64,000 bases of DNA. It comes from Haematobia irritans. Taxonomy: Eukaryota > Arthropoda > Insecta > Diptera > Muscidae. The notes beneath the pieces were generated by a model. It had not been told where the DNA came from and did not search any database. It saw nothing but the letters and a program-made list of their open reading frames with translations. A program made the translations under genes and the position numbers. The number at the start of each line of letters is the position of its first letter. Positions within the stretch are counted from its first letter, which is position 1. The stretch spans positions 198,359,063 to 198,423,062 of the forward strand of contig NC_134397.1 in NCBI RefSeq assembly GCF_050003625.1, in the 5' to 3' direction. Shown in pieces: positions 24,516 through 36,382 of this stretch.

Positions 24516-25868
24516 AGTGTGACTATAGGTTTATTTCCTGATATTCCTTAAATGCTTAGGTTTAGTAATTTAGTAGGGGTGACTTGTTTTGAAGTTTGGA
24601 AACTCAACGAAGGTGCTATTATTTTTTGTGTTTTTTTGAAAATTCGCATTTTTTACATAACTTTAGATATGGGTAATAATAATTTGATCTTCCCTATATC
24701 TTCGTGTAATTCGCTTCATTGTAAACTCAAAGATCAATATGTCGACTGGAATTTCAAATCATTTAACCCCAATCATATGAATTCGAAACCCTTGTCATAG
24801 CACGCGCCAGGCACACTTTCGATTTTTTTCTTCTTTGCAAACATAACCCTTTTTCCCCTTCCGAACCGTGGTTTTTGACTACATACAACATAAACGAACA
24901 ATATAATAGATTATTAGTAATAAATAACCCTTTCGATTGTCAGTTCTACATCTTCCCTTATTCAAAATCTATCGAAGAGGTTCCATTATAATTTCTTTCA
25001 TGTTGTTTTTTATAACTTTTTAGCATCTGTCCCCTGGGCAGAGAAACTCACGTGCCAAGGTGAAAAATATGCCAATACAAAAAAAAAATACGACTATAGG
25101 GATGTTACCCTTTCGTTTACTATTCCAGTAGGATAAAACTAAACGGAAGTCCTTTTTAATTTTTTTGGCATACGTCGAAGATCAAAATACTGCGATAATC
25201 ATCAATTGATTATGTGAGGTGGCACAATCTTTGATTGTAATAAAAAGAAAGGATTTATATTTCCTTGACATATCTACCAAAAAAAAAAAAAACAAAACAA
25301 ATATTCACAAATTACAACATGTGATGATTTGATGTTTTTTAAGAAAGGATTGTAAGACAAAGAATTTTTCTTAAAATTTCATATGATGCAGATGCTGATA
25401 ACATGTGCCAGAGAGTTAGGGTTGCATGTTTTTGCCATGGAAATATGAGCAATTTTTGGTGACAAAAATACCTAAGAATTTTTTGTAGATAAATGTAACT
25501 CTTTTTTGTGTGTGTGTGTTTTCAGGAGACAATGAAATGCATCTTTTTCGTGTCGTGATATTATACAGATGTTTGTTTTTAGGAAGTGGGCGTGAGTTTG
25601 TGACATTTGCAAACATTTTTGTTGCACATTAGGAGTGATTTATTTTTCACTGCAGTGTACAAGGACATAACATATGTGAATTTCAGATATAGTGGACTGT
25701 GTATCACTACTGGATCTCCAGGGAATGCGATGAAAATCTTAAACCATACTGGCTCAATAATTGCTCATATTTATACAACTTAACTATAACATTTTCATCG
25801 GAATCATTTGTGACTATTTTTAATACAATATTCCCTGACAATATGTTAATAATACATTCCTATGAAAA
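24516..25868. other. Low-repeat sequence, no gene recognised
   Basis: Unique-looking AT-rich sequence with a TG dinucleotide run near 25507. No supportable exon. Confidence 0.35.
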
Positions 25869-26222
25869 GAGGAGCCACCGAGGTGCAATGGTTAGCATGC
25901 CCGCCTTGCATAAACAGGGTCGTGGGTTCAAATCCAGTTTCGACCAAACACCAAAGAGGTTTTCAGCGGTGGACTATCCCACCTCAGTAGTGCTGGCGAC
26001 ATTTCTGAGTGTCTCAAAGCTTCTCTAAGTGGTTTCACTGCAATGTGGGACTCCGTTTGGACTCGGCCATCAAAAGGAGGTCCCTTGTCATTGAGCTTAA
26101 CATAGAATCGGACAGCACTCAGTGATAACAGAGAAGATCACCATTGTGATATCACAATGGACTGAATAGTATAAGTGAGCCTGAAATATCGGGCTGACAC
26201 TATATGTAACCTAACCTAACCT
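25869..26222 (+). mobile_element. tRNA-derived SINE, copy 1
   Basis: The head has A-box-like GTGCAATGGTTAGCATG and B-box-like GGTTCAAATCC (polymerase III promoter elements). The body contains TTTCAGCGGTGGACTATCCC, AGGAGGTCCCTTGTCATTGA and ATCACAATGGACTGAATAGT. The end is CCTAACCTAACCTA. It is about 350 bp with no coding capacity. Copies at 49.2 and 62.6 kb share the same start and end. Confidence 0.85.
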
Positions 26223-26349
26223 ATGAAAAGATCGCTGACAAGACAAAGTTAATAATAACAAGTATATACGGCCGTAAGTTCGGCCAGGCCGAAGCTTATG
26301 TACCCTCCACCATGGACTGCGTAGAAACTTCTACTGAAGCCGATGGCAA

Positions 26350-26865
26350 CACTGAAAAAACAGTGAACTCACCAGGAAGAAAACTTTTGATTAATTTTAG
26401 AAAATTTTGAATATTTTTAGAAATTTTTAACTAAACAGTATTACAAGCGCTGGTATCGCGCCGATATCAAAAACATACGTAAAAACTTTTCGAAAAATTC
26501 AAGAAAATTCATTAGACATAAATAATTTGTTTCACTTTTTAAAGAAAATTTTGTAGTTTGGAGGAAAAAATTGGGAGTTAAAAATTGCAAGAATGTCTTT
26601 AGTGACATACGAAGTTTATGATGGACGCTTTTGTAGTAAAATTTACAAATTGGAAGAAATAATGAACTATTTTATGACAAATACGAATTTAGTAAATCTC
26701 TATCCTTAACTTGTGTATAATTTGTTCCCATCTTTTAGTTCATTTAACTAACGTACGGAAAAATTATTAGAGTAAATGAAACTTTCACCAAATATAATAA
26801 GTTTATGAACTAGAATATAGTTAAATTGGCTTTAGTGAAATAATGAGTTCACTTTTTTTTGAGTG
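26350..26865. mobile_element. MITE with CACTGAAAAAACAGTGAAC ends
   Basis: The left end CACTGAAAAAACAGTGAAC matches the right end GTTCACTTTTTTTTGAGTG in reverse. It sits between GATGGCAA and AAGGTATC. The same family occurs at 59165-59687 and, as a right half, at about 54070-54366. Confidence 0.72.
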
Positions 26866-26969
26866 AAGGTATCTTAAAACTTCCTAACACCGTAATATAT
26901 TACACATAGTCCATACGTGGTATATATTAAACTAAAAAAGGCCGATTAAATACATATATAATTAAGTCT

Positions 26970-27057
26970 AAAAATTCTATAGAAATAAAATTTTGACAAA
27001 ATTTTCTATAGAAATAACATTTTGACAATGTTTTCTATAAAAATAAAATTTTGGTAG
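26970..27057 (+). repeat. Internal 29-bp unit run of family-2 element
   Basis: Three units of the satellite lie between the element head and its 153-bp repeats and join through TTTTGGTAGATTATTTTTGG, the same junction as at 29545. Confidence 0.8.
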
Positions 27058-28320
27058 ATTATTTTTGGCTCGAGTGGCAACCATGATTACGAACCGATAT
27101 GGACCAATTTTTGTGTGATTGGGGATCGGCTATATATAACTATAGACCGATATGGACCAATTTTGGCATGGTTATTAGCGGCCTTATACTAACACCACGT
27201 TGCAAATTTCAACCGGATCGGATGAATTTTGCTCCTCCAAGAGGCTACAGGGGATCGATTTATATGGGGGCTATATATAATTATGGACCGATATGGACCA
27301 ATTCTTGCATGGTTGTTAGAGACCATATACTAACACCACATACCAAATTTCAACCGGATCGGATGAATTTTGCTCCTCTAAGAGGCTCCGGAGGTCAAAT
27401 CTGGTTATCGGCGTATATGGGGGCTATATATAATTATGGGTCGATGTGGACCAATTTTTGCATGGTCATTAGAGAACATATACCAACACCATGTACCAAA
27501 TTTCAGCCGGATCGGATGAAATTAGCTTCTCTTAGAGGCTCCGCAAGCCAAATCAGGGGATCGGTTTATATGGGGGCTATATATAATTGTGGACCGACGT
27601 GGACCAATTTTTGCATGGTTGTTAGAGGCCATATACTAACACCATGTACCAAATTTCAGCCGGATCGGATGAAATTTGCTTCTTTTAGAGCAATCGCAAG
27701 CCAAATTTGGGGGTCCGTTTACATGGGGGCTATACGTAAAAGTGGACCGATATGAACCAATTTTTGCATGGTTGTTAGAGACCATATACCAACACCAAGT
27801 ACCAAATTTCAACCGGATCGCATGAAATTTGCTTCTCTTAGAGCAATCGCAAGCCAAATTTGGGGGTCCGTTTATATGGGGGCTATACGTAAAAGTGGAC
27901 CGATATGGCCCATTTGCAATACCATCCGACCTACATCAATAACAACTACTTGTGCCAAGTTTCAAGTCGATAGCTTGTTTCGTTCGGAAGTTAGTGTGAT
28001 TTCAACAGACGGACGGACGGATGGACGGACGGATGGACGGACGGACGGACATGCTCAGATCGACTCAGAATTTCACCACGACCCAGAATATATATACTTT
28101 ATCGGGTCTTACAGCAATATTTCGATGTGTTACAAACGGAATGACAAAGTTAATATACCCCCATCCTATGGTGGAGGGTATAAAAACAAGTATATACGGC
28201 CGTAAGCTCGGTCAGGCCGAAGCTTATGTACCCTGCACCATGGATTGCGTAGAAACTTCTTCTAAATACTGCCATCCACAATCGAATTACTTAAGTTGCG
28301 GTAACGCTTGCCGATGGCAA

Positions 28321-29226
28321 CCCAGCAAAAACTCTCATTACCCGGTAATCTTGTAGGTAAGCCTATTTAAAAATTAATAACCACTTATTAATTGACATCG
28401 CTTCGGATTACATTTACATATGCATGTCCTAGGAGGGAAGTACTTCTTTCCAGGCATACTTTCGGCCATAAAATAAGTAGTGCATTTAAACCATATAATC
28501 ACCTAATATGTAATGACTTATTCGTAGATACACCAAAGCTTGCAAAATAGCCACTTATTGTCTCAGGCAACCAAATCTCGAAAAAATCTCGAAAAAGTGG
28601 TGCTGTAATAGGAGAACTACTTGAATAGAAACGAATATTGTATAAATAAACAAAAATTCTAATAAATAATCTAAATAAGATTACACTCAAATTAATTTCA
28701 CATTTAAAATAGAAATAAATGTAAGTTGTTTAAGGTAGTTGGATTCGTGAATTACGATACAATATATCCAATAGGTTCGAAATCTACTAAAAGTGTTTTT
28801 TAAGTCTCTTTTTTATAAGCCAAAGGGCTTTTGAAATTTAGTTTAAGCGCATTTTGGAAGTGTAATGTGAATGAGGTATAAGAAAGCATTTATTTAAAAC
28901 ATAATATGATAATGTCATTAAACACAATTATTATGAAATATTTGTGATAAAAAATTCTTAACGGAAAACTCTTCAGAATTACCGTAACGTTACATATTCT
29001 TTTTGATTTTTTATGTAAGTGCTCGATTATGTGAATAATTTTATTAACCACAACTGCCTAAAAATTTGATAACAATTCGAATATTACCGAGAAGTATTTA
29101 GTTTTGTCATTACAAGTCAGTCATTATAACTCGCCGCAATGTAATGCAACGTGTAATGACTTTACTTATGACTTACTCCTGGTAATGTCAATTGTAATGT
29201 GATGTGGTTACCTAGTTTTTGCTGGG
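28321..29226. mobile_element. MITE with CCCAGCAAAAACT ends
   Basis: The 906-bp insertion begins CCCAGCAAAAACT and ends AGTTTTTGCTGGG. It lies between the same bases (GATGGCAA / AAGGTATC) as the unrelated MITE in copy A. Confidence 0.7.
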
Positions 29227-29324
29227 AAGGTATCATAAAACCTCCTAACACCGTCTTCTAACGTGTATGTAAGTCCATGCATGGTATATATTAAATCAAA
29301 AAGATCGATTAAATACGTATATAA

Positions 29325-29550
29325 TTTGACAAAAATTTTCTATAGAAATAAAATTTTACCAAAATTTTCTATAGAAATTAAATATTGACAATTTTTTTTA
29401 TACAAATAACATTTTTACAAAATTTTCTATAGAAATAAAATTTTACCAAAATTTTCTATAAAAATTAAATTTTGACTAAATTTTTTATAGAAATAACATT
29501 TTTACAAAATTTTCTATAGAAATAAAATTTTGATAGACAAAATTTTGGTA
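29325..29550 (+). repeat. Internal 29-bp unit run of family-2 copy B
   Basis: About eight units, in the position equivalent to 26970-27057 in copy A. Confidence 0.8.
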
Positions 29551-29692
29551 GATTATTTTTGGCTCGAGTTGCAACCATGATTATGTACCGATATGGACCA
29601 ATTTTTGTGTGATTATAGGTCGGCTATATATAACTATAGACCGATATGAACCAATTTTGGTATGTTTGTTAGCGGCCATATAACAGGTTGGC

Positions 29693-30940
29693 TGATAAGT
29701 CCCCGGTATGACACATAGATGGTGTCGCTAGTATTAACTGCATATTATTTTTATATAGTACCAACCTTCAAATGATTCGTGTCAAAACTTGACGTTTGTA
29801 AGTCAATTAGTTTGTGAGATAGAGCGTCTTTTGTGAAGCAACTTTTGTTATTGTGAAAAAAATGGAAAAAAAGGAATTTCGTGTTTTGATAAAATACTGT
29901 TTTCTGAAGGGAAAAAATACGGAGGAAGCAAAAACTTGGCTTGATAATGAGTTTCCGGACTCTGTTCCAGGGAAATCAACAATAATTGATTGGTGAAATG
30001 AGCACGGAGGACGGTGAACGCAGTGGACGCCCGAAAGAGGTGGTTACCGACGGAAACATCAACAAAATCCACAAAATGATTTTGAATGACCGTAAAATGA
30101 AGTTGATCGAGATAGCAGAGGCTTTAAAGATATCAAAGGAACGTGTTGGTCATATCATTCATCAATATTTGCATATGCGGAAGCTCTGTGCAAAATGGGT
30201 GCCGCGCGAACTCACATTTGACCAAAAACAACAACGTGTTGATGATTCTGAGCGGTGTTTGCAGCTGTTAACTCGTAATACACCCGAGTTTTTCCGTCGA
30301 TATGTGACAATGGATGAAACATGGCTCCATCACTACACTCCTGAGTCCAATCGATAGTCGGCTGAGTGGACAGCGACCGGTGAACCGTCTCCGAAGCGTG
30401 GAAAGACTCAAAAGTCCGCTGGCAAAGTAATGGCCTCTGCTTTTTTGGGATGCGCATGGAATAATTTTTATCGATTATCTTGAGAAGGGAAAAACCATCA
30501 ACAGTGACTTATATATGGCGTTATTGGAGCGTTTGAAGGTCGAAATCGCGGCAAAACGCGGCCCCATATGAAGAAGAAAAAATTGTTGTTCCACCAAGAC
30601 AACGCACCGTGCCACAAGTCATTGAGAACGATGGCAAAAATTCATGAATTGGGCTTCGAATTGCTTCCCCACCCACCGCATTCTCCAGATCTGGGCCCCA
30701 GCGACTTTTTCTTGTTCTCAGACCTCAAAAGGGTGCTCTCAGGTAAAAAATTTGGCTGCAATGAAGATGTGATCGCCGAAACTGAGGCCTATTTTGAAGC
30801 AAAACCGAAGGAGTACTACCAAAATGGTATCACAAAATTGGAAGGTCGTTATAATCGTTGTATCGCTCTTGAAGGGAACTATGTTGAATAATAAAAACGA
30901 ATTTTGACAAAAAAAATGTGTTTTTCTTTGTTAGACCTGT
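29693..30940 (+). mobile_element. mariner element, irritans (Himar1-like) subfamily, copy 1
   Basis: The left end ACAGGTTGGCTGATAAGTCC begins right after a TA (29691-29692). The right end reads GTTAGACCTGT followed by TA (30941-30942); the 19 bases expected between the two ACC triplets of the inverted repeat are missing. The 5' untranslated part and the transposase pseudogene are otherwise complete. Confidence 0.9.
29862..30891 (+). pseudogene. mariner transposase pseudogene, copy 1
   Basis: The ATG at 29862 gives MEKKEFRVLIKYCFLKGKNT, the N-terminus of Himar1-type transposase, which cuts and pastes the element at TA sites. The helix-turn-helix region follows. A ~20-base deletion between TGGT repeats near 29993 removes the YAKFKRG-equivalent residues and creates an in-frame TGA. 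A TAG at 30355 replaces a glutamine codon (CAG), and frame changes occur near 30440 and at 30556-30563 (extra CG). The catalytic DD34D residues are all still encoded: VTMDETWLH (30311), HQDNAPCH (30592) and GPSDFF. The expected length is about 348 residues. It is dead, but most of the sequence is retained. Confidence 0.9.
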
Positions 30941-30942
30941 TA

Positions 30943-32492
30943 ATTTGTGGTCTCAACATTATTTTAGGACCCATGTTTAATGAGATCATATTCTCCATCC
31001 ATTTTATTACTTGGAAACCATTTGAGCCCTATTTCGCTATGGTTCATCAATTTATTTAATATTTTGTCAAAGACCAATTGAGAGCTACAGCATGCTCTCT
31101 GATTTATTTCTTGTAATTGATAGCTTCAAATTTAAAACATATTTTCTATGAACGAAATCTATCAAGGGTCTTATCTAAAATATGTTTTCTAACAAAATAT
31201 CTTTGTCATTGTCGTGACCAAAGGATACCAAAGCAGGACAAAGTCTTACGGTGTAATCCTCAAGATAAACATGTTAAAAAGCCACATTAGTTACACTCCA
31301 TTGTTGGTCATTTAGTGATTGTGCAAATATTTCTTAATAGACTTTTTTACGGTTTTAGGGATAACCACGAGAATGAGAGATAGTAGACAGGACAAAACTA
31401 AGCCACAGGCTAAATATTCTCTATCTGTCTAATCATAGTGCAATCGGTGGGATCAAAACAGTTAATGGGCATGACATTTTGTGGCATATACAGATCTTTT
31501 GTCACTGTTCTCCTGGTACGTGTTTCGTTTTTTTTTTTTGTGTTTTGCCAAAATTCCACTTAAAACCCTTAGGAAAAAAAGGATAATAGCAAATATTTGT
31601 TAGACAGCCTTTAGCTCACACATTCATATAACTACCAGATTTCTACCTGTGAGCAGTGGCAGTGTCCATATTCAAAAATATGAATATTCTGTGGCCAAAG
31701 GATAAATAGCCAAAAATTTGTCTTTGTGTCCTTTCTAAATGTGCTAAAATAATAATGATGTTTGACAAGTTAATCTGAATTTGTTAATGGTTCTTAAGTA
31801 AATTTTCAACAATGATTATGAGTCCATGCAGTAGCAACTATCTTATATGGATATATGTTATATGTCGCCAACTGGCGTCATACAAAGGTACCATACCGGT
31901 ATTTGCCAAAAAGATTATCAATGCCAGAAACTAAAGGACATTTATCTAGGTATAAACTAAAAAAAATGCAAGCACAAATGGGTTGTTTGCCATTTTTGTA
32001 GGCGTTTTTGAACATTCCAATTGCAAAAGACTATAAAGCCATCATCTGTGGGAGGAGGATATGCAATGATTTGACATTAATTATGGAATATCCTTTTTTC
32101 GAAGAAATGACTTGAACAATAGAACTTTGAGGAATTCTAAAGAGAATAATTTTTATGGGTTAAGCCTTATATAAGGACACATGAAATATGTCTAGAACAG
32201 AGATGGTCTGTCCATATTTTCAAAAAAGTCGAAACTAAAAAATTCGATTTTTCCAAATTTTGAAAACTGAAATTTTTAAATAAATGAAAACTCAATAAAA
32301 AGTGAAAATGTCAAGAAATTAAATTTTTATTCTAATTAAAATACCTATTTGTAATAAAACGTGAACTCGTTTTTTATATGTATAAAGAACTTTATCGAGC
32401 CAAATACTATAAAGTTTTCCAATAACCACATACTGGAAAATGAGCATGGTCTAAAGCCATTGATGCTCCAAAAAGTTCAAAGTGCCCAAAAC
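30943..32492. other. Low-repeat sequence, no gene recognised
   Basis: About 1.5 kb of unique-looking AT-rich DNA with no supportable exon, RNA gene or repeat. Confidence 0.35.
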
Positions 32493-33058
32493 AACCCAGC
32501 AAAAAAAGCGTCGCCAAAAAAGTAATGAAAATGTTCTTTTTGGATCCGGAAGTGGTGCAAAATTGACGCAGCAGCGATGAATTTAACATGGGCTTGTCAT
32601 AGGATGGAAGTCCTCCATTTCAACAGCCGTTGCACTGAATTTGCATCACTTCTTTAGGTGTGATCCGAATTCAATGTTTTGGATGTAAATTAAAAAATTC
32701 TGTGATATTTTGTCAAATAAATAATTTTTATAATTTTTTATCATTTTTAATGGATTCTAACGCTTGTCTGAAACGTTTGACATCAAATATTTTCAAAAAT
32801 TCACAATTTTTTCAAATTGGATTTAGCATTTTTTCCGATAAAATTTTAATAATTTGTACCATTTTATGAATTCGTAAACTGTTTTTAACCAATTTGAAAC
32901 AAAAAAAGTTAAAATTACACATTAAACATATGAAAAAAGCATGTTATAAAAAAATGAATGAAAAGAACTTCCTGTGTAGTTAAAAAAAAAGTACATCTTC
33001 TGGAAGTGCTTTTAAAGTTGTGCCTTTGGAAGAACTTCCAAATTTTTTTCTGGGAAGT
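32493..33058 (+). mobile_element. MITE of the CCCAGCAAAAAAAGCGTCGCC family
   Basis: It begins CCCAGCAAAAAAAGCGTCGC, contains TTTTTGGATCCGGAAGTGGT and AAAGTTGTGCCTTTGGAAGA, and ends ATTTTTTTCTGGG. Copies are at 38719-39330, 47834-48397 (reverse), with fragments at 48690-49130 and 60615-60706. It is about 560-610 bp and non-coding. Confidence 0.75.
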
Positions 33059-33350
33059 TACACTGGAAAGAGCCACGATGAGAAAACATTCCATTTGTGA
33101 ACAAACGAAATGATCGGGTTCACTTGCCAAAGTTGTCAACTGTCAAATTTACACTTTTAAAAAATTTAAATTTAAAAACAAAAAATCTTTAAAATCATGT
33201 AAAATAGATTAGCACCAATCGTTAAATCATAAAGTCAGTTTTATTTGGTTAAAAAGGAAATACTTCATAAGAATTATTTTCTTTTGTTAAAATGTCCAAT
33301 TTCCTTCAAACTACAATAGTTTCTTTAACGTGTTAAAAATTAGATACTTA

Positions 33351-34430
33351 ACAGCTTGGCTGATAAGTCCCCGATTTAACTAAGAAAAACACTTTTTTTT
33401 CCAAAATTCGTTTTTATTATTCAACATAGTTCCCTTCAAGAGCGATACAACGATTATAACGACCTTCCAATTTTTTGATACCATTTTGGTGGTACTCCTT
33501 CGGTTTTGCCTCAAAATAGGCCTCAGTTTCGGCGATCACCTCTTTATTGCAGCCAAAATTTTTCCCTGCGAGCATCCTTTTGAGGTCTGAGAACAAGAAA
33601 AAGTCGCTGGGGGCCAGATCTGGAGAATACGGTGGGTGGGGAAGCAATTCGAAGCCCAATTCATGAATTTTTGCCATCGTTCTCAATGACTTGTGGCACG
33701 GTGCGTTGTCTTGGTGGTGGTGGAACAACACTTTTTTCTTCTTCATATGGGGCCGCGTTTTGCCGCGATTTCGACCTTCAAACGCTCCAATAACGCCATA
33801 TATAAGTCACTGTTGATGGTTTTTCCCTTCTCAAGATAATCGATAAAAATTATTCCATGCGCCTACCAAAAAACAGAGGCCATTACTTTGCCAGCGGACT
33901 TTTGAGTCTTTCCACGCTTCGGAGACGGTTCACCGGTCGCTGTCCACTCAGCCGACTGTCGATTGGACTCAGGAGTGTAGTGATGGAGCCATGTTTCATC
34001 CATTGTCACATATCGATGGAAAAACTCGGGTGTATTACGAGTTAACAGCTGCAAACACCGCTCAGAATCATCAACACGTTGTTGTTTTTGGTCAAATGTG
34101 AGCTCGCGCGGCACCCATTTTGCACAGAGCTTCCGCATATCACAATATTGATGAATGATATGACCAACACGTTCCTTTGATATCTTTAAAGACTCTGCTA
34201 TCTCGATCAACTTAATTTTACGGTCATTCAAAATTATTTTGTGGAATTTTTTTATGTTTTCGTCGGTAACTACCTCTTTCGGGCGTCCACTGCGTTCACC
34301 GTCCTCCGTGCTCATTTCACCACGCTTGAATTTTGCATACCAATCAATTATTGTTGATTTCCCTGGGGCTGAGTCCGGAAACTCAAGCCAAGTTTTTGCT
34401 TCCACCTTATTTTTCCCCTTCAGAAAACAG
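33351..34430 (-). mobile_element. mariner, Himar1-like, copy 2 (5' truncated)
   Basis: The 3' inverted repeat is at 33351 (ACAGCTTGGCTGATAAGTCC), after TA at 33349-33350. The element is cut at 34430, about 14 codons into the transposase, where family-3 DINE-like sequence begins. Confidence 0.88.
33417..34430 (-). pseudogene. mariner transposase pseudogene, copy 2
   Basis: The minus-strand frame 34405-33863 is open for 180 residues, covering most of the helix-turn-helix DNA-binding part through MDETWLHHYTPESNRQSAEW, which holds the first catalytic aspartate. A TAG follows the SVFW residues. A second frame at 33746-33417 gives the C-terminal half with HHHQDNAPCH (an extra histidine from a GTGGTGG slip), APSDFFLF and the native C-terminus VE. 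Two residues near the start are deleted (WLEFPDS instead of WLDNEFPDS). The CG insertion before the PHMKKKK-equivalent (33751-33758) is the same as in copy 1, so both derive from an already broken source or exchanged sequence. Confidence 0.88.
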
Positions 34431-36176
34431 CACTATCGTCCTGAAATTTGGCACAGATTCGTTTTTTATTTGCAGGCAGGTCAATTTCGAAGATGGGCTA
34501 TATCGGTCCAAGTTTTGATATAGTCCCCATATAAACCGATTTCCCGATTTGGGGTCTTGGGCTTATAAAAACCGTAGTTTTTTTTATCGAATTTGCCTGA
34601 AATTGAAAATCTAGAGGTACTTGAGGACCATAAAAAAGTGTGCCGAAAATGGCTTCCATCGGACCATGTTTTGGTATAGCCCTCATATAGACCGATTTCC
34701 CGATTTTGCTTCTTGGGCGTCTAGAAACTGTATTTTCTATCCGATTTGCCTGAAATTGAAAATCTAGAGGTATTTTAGGATCAAAAAGAGGTGTGTCGGA
34801 AATGGTCCGTATCGGTCCATGTTTTGGTATAGCCCCCATATAGACCGATCTCCCGATTTTGCTTCTTGGGCGTCTAGAAACTGTATATACTATCCGATTT
34901 GCCTGAAATTGAAAATCTAGAGGTATCTTGGGGCCATAAAGAGGTGTGTCGAAAATGGTCCGTATCGGCCCATGTTTTGGTATAGCCCCCATACAGGCCG
35001 ATCTCCCGATTTTGTTTCGTGGGCGTCTAGAAACTGTATTTTTTACCCGATTTGTCGGAAATTGAAAATCTAGAGGTATTTTAGGACCATAAAGGGGTGT
35101 GTCGAAAATGGTTCGTATCGGTCCTAGTTTTGGTATAGTCGCCATATAGACCGATCTCCCGATTTTGCTTCTTGCGTTTTTAGAAACTGTACTTTTTAAC
35201 CCGATTTGTTGGAAATTGAAAATCTAGAGGTATTTTAGAACCGTAAAGAGGTGTGTCGAAAATGGTCCGTATCGGTCCATGTTTTGGTTTAGCCCCCATA
35301 TAGACCGATCTCTCGATTTTTATTCTTGGGCTTCTATAAACTGCATTTATTACACGATTTGCCTGAAATTGGAAATCTAGAGGTATTTTGGGACCCAAAA
35401 TATGTGTGCCGAAATTGAGGTGTATCGGTCAATTTTTTTGTATAACCCCCATATAGACCGATCTCTCGATTTGAATTCTTGAGCGTCTAGAGACTATATT
35501 TTATTGTCAATTTGCTTGAAATTGAAAATCTAGAGGTATTTTAAGATCACAAATAGGTGTGTCGCAAATGGTGCCTATTGGTCCATACTTTGGTATAACC
35601 CCCATATAGACAGATCTCCCGACTTTATTTCTTCGGCTTCTAGAATCCGTAGTTTTTATCCAATTTGCCGGAAATTAGAAATCTAGACGTATCTTAGGAC
35701 CATAAAGAGGTGTGTCCAAAATGGTCCATTTCGATCCATGTTTTGGTATAGCCCCTATATGGACTGATCTCCCGATTTTACTTCTTTGGCTTCTAGAATT
35801 CGTAGTTCTCACCCAATTCGTCTGAAAGTGGAATTCTAGAGGTATTTGAGGAACATTAAGAGGTGGTGAGTATTGGTCCATGTTTTGGTATAGCCCATAT
35901 AGACCTAACTCCCGAATTTATTTCTAGGACTTGTGGAATCCGGCTGACCACAAATAGGTCATAGATATGGTGTGCCGAACCATGTTTTAGTATGGCCTCC
36001 ACAGAGACCGATCTCCAGATTTAATTCCTTTGGCTTCTAGAAACCGTAGTTTTTATCCGATTTGCACAAAAATGTAAATATACTGGAATTTTAGACCCTC
36101 AAAAATCTGTATCGCATTAATTTTTACCGGTCCATTTCGCAAGGCATCGATATAGACCGATTTAAATTCTTGAAGG
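34431..36176 (-). mobile_element. DINE-1/mini-me-like element, family 3, minus copy
   Basis: Markers CTAGAGGTA or similar at 34611, 34764, 34917, 35070, 35224, 35377, 35530, 35683 and 35836 give eight steps of 153 bp (one of 154). The terminal TATACCC end and GTCY tract have been lost to mariner copy 2. The other end runs into a small MITE at 36177. Confidence 0.8.
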
Positions 36177-36382
36177 TACACCCAAAGAAAAAATATTTTC
36201 CTCCGGAATGAAATTTTAGACAAACGAAATTCCCCTTTCGTATAAAGTATTTTCGTGTGGAGCAAACTAATACGAATTTTTGATAAGCGATTCAACGATT
36301 GTCTCTAAAATTTGTGTCAAAAGAAAACTTTGCTTGTCTAAAATTTTGTTCCTCAGAAAAGAAAACACTTCTTTCAGGGTAT
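36177..36382. mobile_element. Small TIR MITE (~205 bp)
   Basis: The left end TACACCCAAAGAAAAAATA and right end TTTCTTTCAGGGTA-like sequence continue into inverted blocks AAATTTTAGACAAACGAAA and TTGCTTGTCTAAAATTTTGT. It lies at the edge of the family-3 copy. Confidence 0.6.

Larger units (their letters stand above)
26257..28186 (+). mobile_element. DINE-1/mini-me-like element, family 2, copy A
   Basis: It starts ACAAGTATATACGGCCGTAA and ends GGTGGAGGGTATAAAA. In order it has a head; a MITE insertion (26350-26865); a short 29-bp run (26970-27057); central repeats with GGATCG markers at 27215, 27356, 27509, 27662 and 27815 (mostly 153-bp steps); a GGACGGACGGATGGAC GTCY-type tract at 28010-28050; a conserved core; and a TATATATACTTTATCGGGTC block. 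This is the most complete family-2 copy here. A second copy follows head to tail. Confidence 0.82.
28186..29692 (+). mobile_element. DINE-1/mini-me-like element, family 2, copy B (truncated)
   Basis: It starts directly at the end of copy A with ACAAGTATATACGGCCGTAA. The head runs to 28320, a different MITE fills 28321-29226, then come the AAGGTATCATAAAACCTCC segment, 29-bp units (29325-29550) and the start of the 153-bp repeats. Mariner copy 1 enters at 29693 and no family-2 sequence resumes after it. Confidence 0.78.

Noticed and set aside
25885..25955. True tRNA gene at the SINE head
   Set aside because: A- and B-boxes are present, but the anticodon and acceptor arms do not form a proper cloverleaf, and a SINE body follows.
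33857..34045. Frames antisense to the mariner pseudogenes (also at 50940-51131, 51080-51343 and 59840-60084)
   Set aside because: They are shadows of the transposase on the opposite strand; they recur only because the mariner sequence recurs.
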